Assembly (NCBI GenBank): GCA_022567275.1 | Contig: JADFHH010000148.1 | Location: 1 to 5,422, forward strand | Reading direction: 5' to 3' | Length of the DNA stretch: 5,422 nt | Source of the DNA: Pseudomonadota bacterium | Lineage (GTDB): Bacteria > Pseudomonadota > Alphaproteobacteria > Rhizobiales > Methyloligellaceae | In this document: positions 4,950-5,422 of the stretch, one piece after another | Position numbering within the stretch: the first letter of the stretch is position 1 | Layout: each line of letters opens with the position of its first letter | Program-made: the position numbers and the translations under genes | The notes under the pieces: model-generated | Told to the model about the DNA's origin: nothing | What the model saw: the letters and a program-made list of their open reading frames with translations, nothing else | Database searches by the model: none

Positions 4950-5422
4950 ATGTTTGACTTGACCGGAAAAGGCGCACTCGTTACCGGCGCGAGTGGTGGT
5001 ATCGGCGCCGCGATCGCGCGCGAATTACATCGCGCCGGGGCCACGGTGGCAATCTCCGGCACCCGTGAGGAACGCCTGAAAGAACTGGCCGATGAACTGG
5101 GGACGCGCGTTCACACGCTACCCTGCAATCTGCGCGACCGCGAAGCGGTTGCCAAGCTGGCTCAGGATGCCGACGCGGCGCTCGGTCAGTTGGATATTCT
5201 GGTCAACAATGCGGGCATTACCAGGGACAATCTCTTTTTGCGCATGTCCGATGAAGAGTGGGACGATGTCATCGCGGTCAATTTGACGGCGGTTTTTACA
5301 CTGATCCGCAGCGCGTTGCGGGGCATGATGCGCCGCCGTTATGGCCGTGTCGTCAATATCGCCTCGATCAGCGGCATCATCGGCAATCCGGGCCAGGCGA
5401 ATGATGCCTGCTCCAATGCGCG
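4950..5422 (+). CDS. fabG: 3-oxoacyl-ACP reductase, N-terminal part (3' end outside window; active-site residues altered at the edge)
   Basis: FabG reduces 3-oxoacyl-ACP with NADPH in each elongation round of fatty acid synthesis. The visible 157 codons of a usual ~245 form the Rossmann half of a classical short-chain dehydrogenase. They include the cofactor loop TGASGGIG (12-19), the NNAG motif (86-89), the conserved Asn of VNLTAVF (Asn111), and VNIASISG (135-142) with Ser139 aligning with E. coli Ser138. FabG normally continues NPGQANYAASKAG, giving the catalytic Tyr and Lys. Here the frame reads NPGQANDACSNA, so Asp152 replaces Tyr and Asn156 replaces Lys. Up to NPGQAN the protein looks fully normal. 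The departures fall only in the final 20 bases, so error at a sequence end is the likeliest explanation; a real loss of activity is the alternative. The position after fabD fixes the identity as fabG rather than another SDR. Confidence 0.93.
   Translation, partial: MFDLTGKGALVTGASGGIGAAIARELHRAGATVAISGTREERLKELADELGTRVHTLPCNLRDREAVAKLAQDADAALGQLDILVNNAGITRDNLFLRMSDEEWDDVIAVNLTAVFTLIRSALRGMMRRRYGRVVNIASISGIIGNPGQANDACSNA

Overview
The window is an ordinary alphaproteobacterial housekeeping segment. It carries two divergent gene clusters around a 355-base control region. The assignment to Alphaproteobacteria rests on several points. The gene order rpsF-rpsR-DUF2232-rplI-dnaB, next to fabD-fabG, is characteristic. 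DnaB has an extra segment between Walker A and its FFSLEM motif that is typical of alphaproteobacterial DnaB. S6 and L9 both carry long charged C-terminal tails, and GANTC (CcrM-type) sites occur in the sequence. I cannot name a genus.

Minus strand, read right to left: a promoter near 3786-3813 and a roughly 155-base, apparently structured leader precede rpsF (S6). rpsR (S18) follows after 5 bases, then a DUF2232 multi-spanning membrane protein, then rplI (L9). After a 142-base gap comes the replicative helicase gene dnaB, which runs off the left edge. S6 and S18 bind the 30S platform as a pair, L9 is a 50S stalk protein, and DnaB unwinds the replication fork. The cluster therefore couples ribosome and replisome components with one poorly characterised membrane protein.

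Plus strand, to the right: fabD (malonyl-CoA:ACP transacylase) and, 17 bases later, fabG (3-oxoacyl-ACP reductase, cut by the right edge). These are consecutive type II fatty acid synthesis enzymes and surely share a transcript.

I see no mobile element, CRISPR array, tRNA, rRNA or defence system, and no clearly new biological system. The points most worth checking are: (1) the fabG reading frame loses both the Tyr and the Lys of the SDR active site within the last 20 bases, which may be a sequence-end artefact or a real defect; (2) the folded rpsF leader with repeated UUUCCG elements is a candidate S6:S18 autoregulatory RNA; (3) a palindrome overlaps the rpsF -35 box; (4) GANTC methylation sites cluster just upstream of dnaB.
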